NCBI GenBank assembly: GCA_041306075.1 | Contig: JBFYKH010000053.1 | Span: 1-56,655, forward strand | Direction of reading: 5' to 3' | Origin: JAHIYG01 sp041306075 | Lineage (GTDB): Archaea > Altiarchaeota > Altiarchaeia > IMC4 > SCGC-AAA252-I15 | Length of the DNA: 56,655 nucleotides | The notes under the pieces: generated by a model | What the model was told of the DNA's origin: nothing | Seen by the model: the letters and a program-made list of their open reading frames with translations, nothing else | Database searches by the model: none | Shown here: piece by piece, positions 1 through 7,636 of the stretch | Numbering within the stretch: position 1 is the first letter of the stretch | Layout: the number at the start of each line of letters is the position of its first letter | Program-made: the position numbers and the translations under genes

Positions 1-861
1 AAGGTCTACAACATACTCCTCGACTTCATCGTGGGGTTCCTGGCATCGGCCCTCCTACTCCAGCTCGTCGGCCTAAGCCTCCTCTGGTCGGTCGTCCCCG
101 CGCTCGCTTTCGCCCTGTTGCGGCTCATACAGGAGTACCTCGACAGGAACCTCATAAAGAAGCTCGAGGGGAAGTACGACCGCCTCGACGAGCGGCTGAG
201 GACCGCCATGGAGCACCAGGGCGCCAGGAACGTCATAGTCGAGGACCTCCTGGCGGACGTGTCGAAGAGGATGGACGACGTGGAGACGTCCACGTTCATG
301 GGCTCCTCCGACGTGTCGAAGCGCGTCTACGCGATAGTCGCGCTCTCGTTCCTCCTCCTCACCGCCACCGTCCTAGACTTGCGCAGCGTCCTCTACGGCT
401 CCGTTGACTACCTCCTCGACACCGTCGGCCTCAAAGAGGCGGTCGAGAACATGGCGGGGAAGACTGGCACCGGCTTCGAGGCCGAGGCCGGAAACAAGTG
501 GGAGAACTCAAGCTATGCCGACGACAACCGGGAGAAGCTGGGCGCCCAGCCGGGGGGTGACCGGCCGGGGGCCAGCCAGGGGCCGATACCCGGGCAGGGC
601 AGCGGCACCGGGGCGGAGGGGGCAAAAGACATATACGGGAAGGCTTCCTCAGCGAACATAGCCGGCAAGGACGTGGACTTCAGGCTGCACCCGGAGTACG
701 GCGGCGACATAGAGATACGCGAGACCGGCGGCATAGACCGCGAGGACGCGTTCAGGCTGGACTCCGTGGAGTCGGTCGAGGAGTGCGCCGAATGCGTCGT
801 CGGCCCCGAGCACGAGGAGTTGGTCAGGAGGTACTTCGAGAAGTTCCCGGAGACGGCCTGA
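1..861 (+). CDS. Membrane protein of the MoxR/VWA cluster (5'-partial)
   Basis: The frame is open to the left edge of the window, so the N-terminus is probably missing; the first in-window start is GTG at 31. Visible parts, in order, are a hydrophobic hairpin (about residues 1-40 from that GTG), a charged amphipathic stretch likely to be coiled coil, a third membrane segment near residues 100-120, and a Gly/Pro-rich acidic tail of about 130 residues ending in EKFPETA. I recognise no catalytic motif. It lies directly upstream of moxR with 33 bp between, so it is probably a membrane partner of that ATPase/VWA module. Function is unknown; the gene itself is well supported by length and context. 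Confidence 0.7.
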   Translation, partial: KVYNILLDFIVGFLASALLLQLVGLSLLWSVVPALAFALLRLIQEYLDRNLIKKLEGKYDRLDERLRTAMEHQGARNVIVEDLLADVSKRMDDVETSTFMGSSDVSKRVYAIVALSFLLLTATVLDLRSVLYGSVDYLLDTVGLKEAVENMAGKTGTGFEAEAGNKWENSSYADDNREKLGAQPGGDRPGASQGPIPGQGSGTGAEGAKDIYGKASSANIAGKDVDFRLHPEYGGDIEIRETGGIDREDAFRLDSVESVEECAECVVGPEHEELVRRYFEKFPETA

Positions 862-862
862 C

Positions 863-868
863 TTATAA
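863..868 (+). promoter_or_regulatory. TATA box for the moxR gene
   Basis: TTATAA lies 32 bp upstream of the GTG at 895. At the usual archaeal spacing, transcription would start at about 890, giving a nearly leaderless mRNA. The moxR cluster may therefore have its own promoter in addition to read-through from the upstream gene. Confidence 0.4.
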
Positions 869-894
869 CGCTCAATCGGAATAACTAACAACGT

Positions 895-1962
895 GTGACA
901 AAAATGGCAACGGATGCGAGCACCGGCAGGAGCCTGTGGGGCGGCGTCGAGGAGCCGGCCCCGCCGGCCAGGAGGACTGAGCGCGAGGCGGACAGCGTGG
1001 ACTTAAGGAAGGTCTACGTGCAGATGAAGACGACGTACTCGGACATCAAGCGGGAGGTGTCCAGGGTCATAGTCGGCCAGGACGAGGTCCTGGAGCAGCT
1101 TCTGGTCGCCATCTTCACCGACAGCCACGCGCTCCTCGAAGGCTTCCCCGGCCTCGGCAAGACCATGATGGTGCGCGCCGTCTCGTCCGTGATGGACATG
1201 AAGTTCAGGAGGATACAGTGCACCCCCGACCTCATGCCCTCGGACATCACCGGGACGTACCTCGTCGAGGAGGACGTCGGCGGAAAGAAGAAGTTCAGGT
1301 TCGAGGAGGGCCCCGTGTTCACGAACATACTTCTCGCGGACGAGATAAACAGGGCGACGCCGAAGTCGCAGTCCGCGCTCCTTGAGGCCATGCAGGAGCG
1401 GCAGGTGACGATGGGCAACGCCACCCACAAGCTCGAGCGGCCGTTCTTCGTCCTGGCCACCCAGAACCCGATAGAGATGGAGGGGACGTATCCCCTGCCG
1501 GAGGCGCAGGTGGACAGGTTCCTCCTGAAGATAATGGTCGGCTACCCGAGCTTCAAGGACGAGGAGAGGATAGTCGAGCTGTACTCCGGCGAGTTCTCCC
1601 CCGTGGTGAACAAGCTCCTGCGCCGCGAGCACGTCCTTGCGATACAGGAGCTCACCAAGAAGATGCCGGTGTCGTCTGACGTCAGGGACTACGCCCTCAG
1701 GGTCGTCTCCGCCACCCGGCCGTCCGGCAAGAACACGGCGTCGAGCTACCTGGACTACGGGGCCTCCCCGAGGGCGAGCATCGGCATAGTCCTCGCCTCG
1801 AAGGCGAGGGCGCTCCTCAACGGCAGGAACTACGTGGACAAGGAGGACGTGAGGGCGATGTCCTATCCGGTGCTCAGGCACAGGGTCATAATGAACTTCG
1901 AGAGCGAGCGCAAGGGGATGAGCCCGGACGACGTGATAAAGCAGATACTCAAGGAAGTATAG
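895..1962 (+). CDS. MoxR-family AAA+ ATPase
   Basis: MoxR ATPases act as chaperones that activate or assemble VWA-domain partners. Walker A (GFPGLGKT) is at about residue 83, Walker B (LLADEINR) at about 150, and sensor 1 (ATQNPIE) at about 195, with the family hallmark PLPEAQVDRF just after. The C-terminal lid domain is complete, and 355 residues is normal. Start is GTG 895 or ATG 904, both in frame; the first 35 residues are low-complexity, so the choice does not affect the core. The DUF58 gene starts immediately after its stop codon, the classical moxR-DUF58-VWA order, which makes co-expression very likely. Confidence 0.95.
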   Translation: MTKMATDASTGRSLWGGVEEPAPPARRTEREADSVDLRKVYVQMKTTYSDIKREVSRVIVGQDEVLEQLLVAIFTDSHALLEGFPGLGKTMMVRAVSSVMDMKFRRIQCTPDLMPSDITGTYLVEEDVGGKKKFRFEEGPVFTNILLADEINRATPKSQSALLEAMQERQVTMGNATHKLERPFFVLATQNPIEMEGTYPLPEAQVDRFLLKIMVGYPSFKDEERIVELYSGEFSPVVNKLLRREHVLAIQELTKKMPVSSDVRDYALRVVSATRPSGKNTASSYLDYGASPRASIGIVLASKARALLNGRNYVDKEDVRAMSYPVLRHRVIMNFESERKGMSPDDVIKQILKEV

Positions 1963-2850
1963 GTGGTGTCATTGATAGACTCCTCCTTCCTGGACGAGCT
2001 CAGGCAGCTGGACCTCGTCATCAGCAAGAAGGTCTCGAGCGTGTACGCCGGGGGCCGCCCGAGCATCCGCCACGGCAGGGGGATAGAGGTCATCGACTAC
2101 AGGGAGTACCAGCCGGGGGACGACTTCAGGCTCATCGACTGGCGCCTCTACGGCAGGACCGAGAAGCTGTACATACGCCGGTTCGAGGAGGAGAAGGAGC
2201 TGACGGTGCACGTCCTCGTGGACTCGAGCCTCAGCATGGGGTTCAGCACGCAGCGGATGACGAAGTTCGACTACGCCGGCAGCATCGCGGCGGGCTTCGG
2301 CTTCATGTCCGTGAAGAACCACGAGAAGTTCGCGCTCGCCCTGTACTCCGGGTCCGTCAGGGAGACGACGCAGCCGAGGAAGAGCCAGAACCACCTGTTC
2401 AACGTCATGCAGCTTCTGAACACGACCCGTCTTGAGGGCATCACAAATTTCGGCGCCTGCGCGGCCCAGTACACGAAGCTCATCAAGACGAAGTCGTTCA
2501 GCATCGTGATATCGGACTTCCTGGAGGAGCTGCCGTCGGTGAAGGAGGGCATCCACAGGATGGCGAAGCAGAGCAAGGAGATGATGCTCATCCAGGTCCT
2601 GGACCCCTGGGAGATAGACCTCGGCTGGCGCGACGACGTCAAGTTCCAGGACATGGAGACCGGGGAGGTGAAGCGGACGTTCCTGTCGCCGGGCTTCAGG
2701 CGCGACTACACCAGGAGCATACAGGGCCACAACGACCAGATACGCTCCCTATGCCACGACCTCGGCATAGAGTTCATGACGCTGACGACGAACGCCCCGC
2801 TCTTCGACTCATTCGTTCGGCTGGTGGGGGGAGGCAGGAGAGGTGGCTGA
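1963..2850 (+). CDS. DUF58 domain protein (MoxR partner)
   Basis: DUF58 proteins have a VWA-like fold and accompany MoxR in bacteria and archaea. The diagnostic motif is seen here as YREYQPGDDFRLIDW followed by the RRFEEEKE strand, at about residues 47-75. A VWA-like stretch with VDSSLSMGF follows at about 87-95, which keeps the DxSxS metal-site pattern. Length is 295 residues with no membrane segment, so it should be cytoplasmic. GTG start directly abuts the moxR stop; a second GTG is the next codon. The following gene begins 8 bp before its stop, indicating translational coupling. Confidence 0.92.
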   Translation: MVSLIDSSFLDELRQLDLVISKKVSSVYAGGRPSIRHGRGIEVIDYREYQPGDDFRLIDWRLYGRTEKLYIRRFEEEKELTVHVLVDSSLSMGFSTQRMTKFDYAGSIAAGFGFMSVKNHEKFALALYSGSVRETTQPRKSQNHLFNVMQLLNTTRLEGITNFGACAAQYTKLIKTKSFSIVISDFLEELPSVKEGIHRMAKQSKEMMLIQVLDPWEIDLGWRDDVKFQDMETGEVKRTFLSPGFRRDYTRSIQGHNDQIRSLCHDLGIEFMTLTTNAPLFDSFVRLVGGGRRGG

Positions 2851-4789
2851 ACTCGCGCTCGCCTCGTTCCTGGCGCACCCCCTCGCCCTCATAGGGTACG
2901 CCCTCGTCCTGCCCATCCTGCTCCTCTACCTCCTGAAGCCGAAGCCTAAGACGGTCCTCTTCCCCTCGACCATGTTCATACGGTTCATCGAGAAGAACAA
3001 GCGGTTCGCAAGCTTCCTGCAGCGGTTCATACACGACCCCCTCCTGCTCCTGCAGCTCCTTATAGTCTGCCTCGCGGTCACGGCCGCCGCCGGCCCCTAC
3101 TTCATGGCAGTCGCCGAGGTCGACGAGGAGGAGTCTGTGGCCGTGGTGTTGGACGCGTCCGCGAGCATGCAGGCGCAGGACGCCGACCCCGACCGCTTCG
3201 GGGCCGCGGTCGCAAAGGCGAGGGAGCTGATAGCCGGCCTCAACGAGAATGACGACGTCTCAGTCATACTCGCAGAGAACATACCCGCCGCCGTCGCCTC
3301 GGGGGGGACCCCCGAGGCCGCCCTGTCCGTGCTGCCGGAGCTTCGGGCCGCGGACACGCCGACCAACGTCGGGGACGCCATGATGCTCGCCAAGGACATG
3401 CTCTCCGGCTCCCCCCGGAAGAAGGTCATCTACGTCATCTCGGACTTCGCGGGCGGCGCAGGCATGGACCCGCTCATGGCAAGGAAGATAGCGATGGCAT
3501 CGGGCATCAGGGTCGAGCTCCTGAAAGTCGGCTCAAGCGACGACAACCTGGGGATAGTGTCTTTCGAGGCGAGGCGCTCCAACACCAGGGACAACGAGCT
3601 GTACCTGGCGGCCTCGGTCCGGAACTTCGCGCGGCAGGAGAAGTCGTTCAAGTTCCAGGCGGCGTCGGAAGGCAAGGTCATCGTCTCCGAGGACAAGCGG
3701 CTTCCCGCAGGCGGCGAGGGCTTCTACTACTGGCGGCCGAACGTGACGTCGGCCGAGCAGGCGGTGAAGGCGGAGATACTAGGCGGCGACGAGCTGGAGG
3801 TCGACGACTACGCATATGCGGTCGTGCCCGCGGTGAAGACGAGCCGCGTCCTCCTCCTGACGTCCGAGGGCCAGGACAGGTACCTGCGCTACATGCTCGA
3901 CTCCATCCGGAACGTGAAGGCCGAGTACGCGGTCCCGCCGGTGACGCCAGACGTCAGCCAGTACGACGTGATAATAATCGGCGACGTTAGGAGCGAGAAC
4001 ATCCTGCCCGGGATGTTCAGGGACATCAAGAGCCGGGTCGCGCGCGGCGGCACGCTGGTCGTCGTGGCGACGGACGCCCTCTCAATGATAAAAGACCAGG
4101 AGATGTGGAGCATACTGCCCGTGGACCTCATGGGCCCCGGCACCCGGGAGACCGGCATAACGGTGACCGAGGAGCACGAGATGCTCGACGACGTCGTCTT
4201 CGACAACGTCATGGCCAAGAGATACTACACCGTGAAGGAGCGGGACAACGAGACCGTCACGGTCGCGGGCGCTGAGGCGTACGACAACCCGGTGCTCTCG
4301 TACCGCCGCCACGGGGAAGGATACGTCGCATACGTGGGCGTGAACAGCGAGCCGGCTTGGAGCAACATGTACTACTCGAGCTCCTTCCCGATACTGTGGT
4401 CGCAGATGCTGAACTTCTTCACGAGGGCGGAGGCGCAGTCCGGCCAGTACTCGATGCGGACCGGCGAATACCTCACCCTCCAGGGGGAGGCCGACGTGCT
4501 CCTGCCGTCGGGCGACACCGTGCGCACCGGCAGCGTGTTCCTCGACAAGGCGGGCATCTACGGCGTCTCGTATCCGCCCGCCGTCGAGCGCGTGAGCGCC
4601 AACCTCCTCGACGCCTCGGAGTCGAACATAACCGGCAGGGACGTCGAGTACGTGAGCGACGCCGACGGGTTCGCCGTCCGGAAGGAGGAGACGCAGGTCC
4701 GGGTCGAGGCGTACCGGTGGGTCCTCGCGCTCGTCGTCCTGGCGCTCGCCCTGGAACTGTGGCTCTACAGGCGGAGGGGTCTCTTATGA
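2843..4789 (+). CDS. BatA-like VWA membrane protein
   Basis: The N-terminus has the BatA-type membrane hairpin: two hydrophobic segments around residues 12-30 and 60-85 separated by a basic loop containing LLKPKPKTV. A VWA domain follows with an intact MIDAS motif (DASASMQ) at about residue 104 and a second site at TPTNVGDAM. The central part from about 330 to 560 resembles the extracytoplasmic GATase1-like region of these proteins. A C-terminal membrane helix (about 625-643) ends in RRRGLL. 648 residues in all. GTG start overlaps the DUF58 gene by 8 bp, and the next gene overlaps its stop as ATGA. It is probably a metal-binding scaffold remodelled by MoxR; its ligand is unknown. Confidence 0.88.
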   Translation: MAELALASFLAHPLALIGYALVLPILLLYLLKPKPKTVLFPSTMFIRFIEKNKRFASFLQRFIHDPLLLLQLLIVCLAVTAAAGPYFMAVAEVDEEESVAVVLDASASMQAQDADPDRFGAAVAKARELIAGLNENDDVSVILAENIPAAVASGGTPEAALSVLPELRAADTPTNVGDAMMLAKDMLSGSPRKKVIYVISDFAGGAGMDPLMARKIAMASGIRVELLKVGSSDDNLGIVSFEARRSNTRDNELYLAASVRNFARQEKSFKFQAASEGKVIVSEDKRLPAGGEGFYYWRPNVTSAEQAVKAEILGGDELEVDDYAYAVVPAVKTSRVLLLTSEGQDRYLRYMLDSIRNVKAEYAVPPVTPDVSQYDVIIIGDVRSENILPGMFRDIKSRVARGGTLVVVATDALSMIKDQEMWSILPVDLMGPGTRETGITVTEEHEMLDDVVFDNVMAKRYYTVKERDNETVTVAGAEAYDNPVLSYRRHGEGYVAYVGVNSEPAWSNMYYSSSFPILWSQMLNFFTRAEAQSGQYSMRTGEYLTLQGEADVLLPSGDTVRTGSVFLDKAGIYGVSYPPAVERVSANLLDASESNITGRDVEYVSDADGFAVRKEETQVRVEAYRWVLALVVLALALELWLYRRRGLL

Positions 4790-7371
4790 CCGGCGCCGAG
4801 GGGGCGGTGACGATACTGCCGCCGACGCTCCTGCACCCGGAATACCTGCTAGCCGCGCTCCCGGTGCTGGCGCTGTTCGCCTGGTACACGCTCCGGGGCG
4901 GCGCAACTAGGAGGAGGCTCGCCTACCTCCTCGTCAGATGCGTCGTGATAGCGCTCATCGCCATTGCGGCTGCGGCCCCCGTCTACTACGAGAGCCACAA
5001 GCAGGTGGACGAGGTCCCGCCCGTGATAATCCTCGTCGACGGGTCCGCGAGCATGAGGGCCTATCCCCATGCGAAGGACGCGGGCTACCTGATACTCGGC
5101 AGGATAAAGGACCGGGTCGGGAACCTCACCGGTAAGACGGAGAACCTGAAGCTGGAGACGTTCTCTGAGGGGAACAGGACCGCGATAGGGGACGCCGTAT
5201 ACCACGCGCTCGTCCAATACGGCGGCGAGCCGGTCAGCATAGTCCTCGTCTCCGACGGCAGGAGCAACGCCGGCCGCAGCCCCCAGGACCTGGCGGCAGT
5301 GATGGCGGAGAGCAACTCGACTTTGTATGCGCTGAAGCCTGAGAAGGCGGCCGACGACGTGTACCTGCAGGCGGCGCTCGGAGAGAAGAAGATACCGCTC
5401 AACACCCCCTACGACCTCCTCCTGCGGGTGGGATACACCGGCCGGGGGGAGGTCTCCTACGGCGTCAACGTGTACGTGGACGGGGCGAGGAGGTTCGAGA
5501 AGAGGTTCAAGCAGGAGGGGGAGGCCCTCGACATACCTCTCAGCCTGAGCATACGGGACGTCGGCATACACGAGATACGGGTCGAGCTCGACTGGGGCGG
5601 AGGGTTCCCTGAGAACGACGCTATATACAAGACAGTCGAGGTGGTGGCCAAGCCGAGGATACTATACGTCTCCGGCAACAAGACGTCGCCGATGCTCGAA
5701 GTGTTAAGCAAGCTTTACAACGTCGATGTCACGCCCCGCGTCGACAACGACTACTCCAACTATGCGGCGGTCATCCTGGACAACGTGAACGCGAGGGAGC
5801 TCGACAGGAACCGCGTGAACAAGCTCAAGAAGTACCTCCTGGACGGCAACGGAGTCGGCTTCATAGGCGGACGCAACAGCTTCGAGTACGGCGGCTACAA
5901 CAGCAGCTTCGTAGAGAACATACTCCCCGTGAAGAGCATGGACAAGCCGGTGGAGCGCCGCCGCGACTTCGCCGTCGTGTTCCTCGTGGACATATCCGAG
6001 AGCACCGAGTACGGTGTCGGCGCGAACTCGAAGATTGACGTCGAGAAGGCGCTCGTCCTTGGGATGCTGACGGCCCTGAACTCCAACGACACGGTAGGCG
6101 TCATCGCCTTCAACACCGTCCCCTACGTGGTCTCCCCCGCAAGCCCCCTCGGCCCCAAGTACACGGAGCTCCAGGACAGGATACTGCGCCTACAGTTCGG
6201 CGGCGGGACGGAGATGCAGGGCGCCATAGAGTCCGCGGACGCCATGCTCTCCGGCCGGACGACCGACAAGTACCTCATCATCGTCTCCGACGGGCTGATA
6301 CGCTCAAGCCGCAGCCAGCTCGCCCTCAACAAAATAGCCCAGATGCGCGACGACGGGATAAAGACGTTCGCGGTCGGCGTCGGCTTCGACACCGACGAGA
6401 ACTTCATGCAGGAGCTCGCAAGGGAGGGCGGCGGACAGTACTTCAGCATAAAGTCCAACCCGGAGAACAGGCTGAAGATAGTGTTCGGGGACGAGGCCGA
6501 CGACAAGACGAAGGACAAGACGCCCGTGGTTCGCCGCGACGAATACCATTACATAACCCGCAACCTCGTCGAGCTCGAGGCCTCCGCGCCGTCGGTCACC
6601 GGGTACAACAAGGTCCAGGAGAAGAACGTGGCCCAGCTGCTCCTGTCGAGCCGCGGGGGCAAGCCTGTGCTGACGGTCTGGCGGTTCGGCCTCGGCCGCG
6701 TGGCCGCGTTCACCGCCGACAACGGCATCGAATGGAGCCGGGACCTCCTGAAGACGGACTCGGGGAAGCTGGTGTCCGCGCTCACGAACTGGCTCATCGG
6801 CGACCTCGAGAAGGGCAAGAAGGTGAGGGTGAACGCCCGCGATGCGTCGCTCGGGGACCCTGTGGCCGTCTCCGTGACCGCGCTCGGGAACCCGTCCGTG
6901 GAAGCCAAGGACTACGCGACCGCGGGTTCGTACGGCGTTGTAGTCTCCCGGACGGGGATAAACTCGTACTCCGGCTACTTCACGCCAGCCGAAGGCGGCA
7001 TATACGGCGTAAAGGCGGTCGCCGACGGCGTATCGGACGAGGACGCGGTGGCAGTCAACTACCCTAAGGAGTACTCCCAGTTCGGGGTCGACGACGACCT
7101 CCTGAGGCGGATGTCGGCCGCCACCGGCACCAGGCTGTACTCACAGGACGAGGCGGAGACCCTGGCGGACGAGCTGTTCGAGCGCGTGAAGAAGTCGTCG
7201 ACGGAGGAGATACGGGACAGGAAGGACCTGTGGGTGTACTTCGCGGCCGGGGCGCTCGCGGTATACTTCGCAGACACCGTGGTGAGGCGGCTCATCGTCC
7301 TTTTGAAGAAGGATCCCGAGCGGTCACTCGTCGACGCACACGACAAAGCCGGGCTTCGGGGAGTAAACTAG
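4786..7371 (+). CDS. Double VWA / GATase-like membrane protein
   Basis: 861 residues from ATG 4786, which overlaps the upstream stop as ATGA. The frame stays open further upstream, but that part lies inside the BatA gene and is Arg/Pro-rich, so I reject it. Two N-terminal membrane helices (about 20-35 and 45-66) precede VWA domain 1 with DGSASM at about residue 85. A GATase1-like region follows (about 290-380, starting RILYVSGNK). VWA domain 2 has DISEST at about residue 402. A C-terminal beta-rich segment and one membrane helix (about 812-832) complete it. This resembles the large VWA protein that ends MoxR clusters; it probably acts outside the membrane with the BatA-like protein. Confidence 0.88.
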   Translation: MTGAEGAVTILPPTLLHPEYLLAALPVLALFAWYTLRGGATRRRLAYLLVRCVVIALIAIAAAAPVYYESHKQVDEVPPVIILVDGSASMRAYPHAKDAGYLILGRIKDRVGNLTGKTENLKLETFSEGNRTAIGDAVYHALVQYGGEPVSIVLVSDGRSNAGRSPQDLAAVMAESNSTLYALKPEKAADDVYLQAALGEKKIPLNTPYDLLLRVGYTGRGEVSYGVNVYVDGARRFEKRFKQEGEALDIPLSLSIRDVGIHEIRVELDWGGGFPENDAIYKTVEVVAKPRILYVSGNKTSPMLEVLSKLYNVDVTPRVDNDYSNYAAVILDNVNARELDRNRVNKLKKYLLDGNGVGFIGGRNSFEYGGYNSSFVENILPVKSMDKPVERRRDFAVVFLVDISESTEYGVGANSKIDVEKALVLGMLTALNSNDTVGVIAFNTVPYVVSPASPLGPKYTELQDRILRLQFGGGTEMQGAIESADAMLSGRTTDKYLIIVSDGLIRSSRSQLALNKIAQMRDDGIKTFAVGVGFDTDENFMQELAREGGGQYFSIKSNPENRLKIVFGDEADDKTKDKTPVVRRDEYHYITRNLVELEASAPSVTGYNKVQEKNVAQLLLSSRGGKPVLTVWRFGLGRVAAFTADNGIEWSRDLLKTDSGKLVSALTNWLIGDLEKGKKVRVNARDASLGDPVAVSVTALGNPSVEAKDYATAGSYGVVVSRTGINSYSGYFTPAEGGIYGVKAVADGVSDEDAVAVNYPKEYSQFGVDDDLLRRMSAATGTRLYSQDEAETLADELFERVKKSSTEEIRDRKDLWVYFAAGALAVYFADTVVRRLIVLLKKDPERSLVDAHDKAGLRGVN

Positions 7372-7563
7372 CCCCCGGTCCTTCAGGTCGTGGAGTATGG
7401 TCTTGAGCTCGCCCTTCCCTATGCTCTCTCGGCATGCCTCCTCCTCGAGGCTCGCCACCCTCAGCATGTGGAGCTTGTGTATGAGATTGTACACGGTCTG
7501 CCGCCTTACGGCGGTGCAGGCGTGATGAGCGTTTACGTTCTTCCTATCGTGCAAACCAACCAC
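7324..7563 (-). CDS. Small stand-alone winged-helix protein, resembling the MCM C-terminal domain
   Basis: 79 residues. The C-terminal half has an acidic helix (LEEEACRESIGKGELKTIL) and then LKDRGLVYSPKPGFV, which looks like the second half of the winged helix found at the C-terminus of archaeal MCM helicases (typically a KLKxxGxxYxPxPG pattern). This is my motif comparison, not a search result. GTG start at 7563 is supported by a TATA-like element at 7590-7598, which would give an almost leaderless transcript. Its 3' end overlaps the convergent VWA gene by 48 bp. It could be a DNA-binding regulator or a replication accessory factor. Confidence 0.7.
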   Translation of the reverse strand: MVGLHDRKNVNAHHACTAVRRQTVYNLIHKLHMLRVASLEEEACRESIGKGELKTILHDLKDRGLVYSPKPGFVVCVDE

Positions 7564-7589
7564 CGGAGTAAGATATGTGTCGCAACTTG

Positions 7590-7598
7590 AATATAAAC
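7590..7598 (-). promoter_or_regulatory. TATA box of the small winged-helix gene
   Basis: Read on the minus strand this is GTTTATATT, a good archaeal TATA element. Its centre lies about 30 bp upstream of the GTG at 7563, supporting that start codon. Confidence 0.4.
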
Positions 7599-7636
7599 GC
7601 GACGGATTTACCGTTGACGATGCGAAGGCCGGGCGT

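Noticed and set aside
4357..4785. Upstream open extension of the double-VWA gene
   Set aside because: It lies wholly inside the BatA-like gene in another frame and translates to an Arg/Pro/Gly-rich sequence. ATG 4786 overlaps the upstream stop as ATGA and begins a normal membrane protein.
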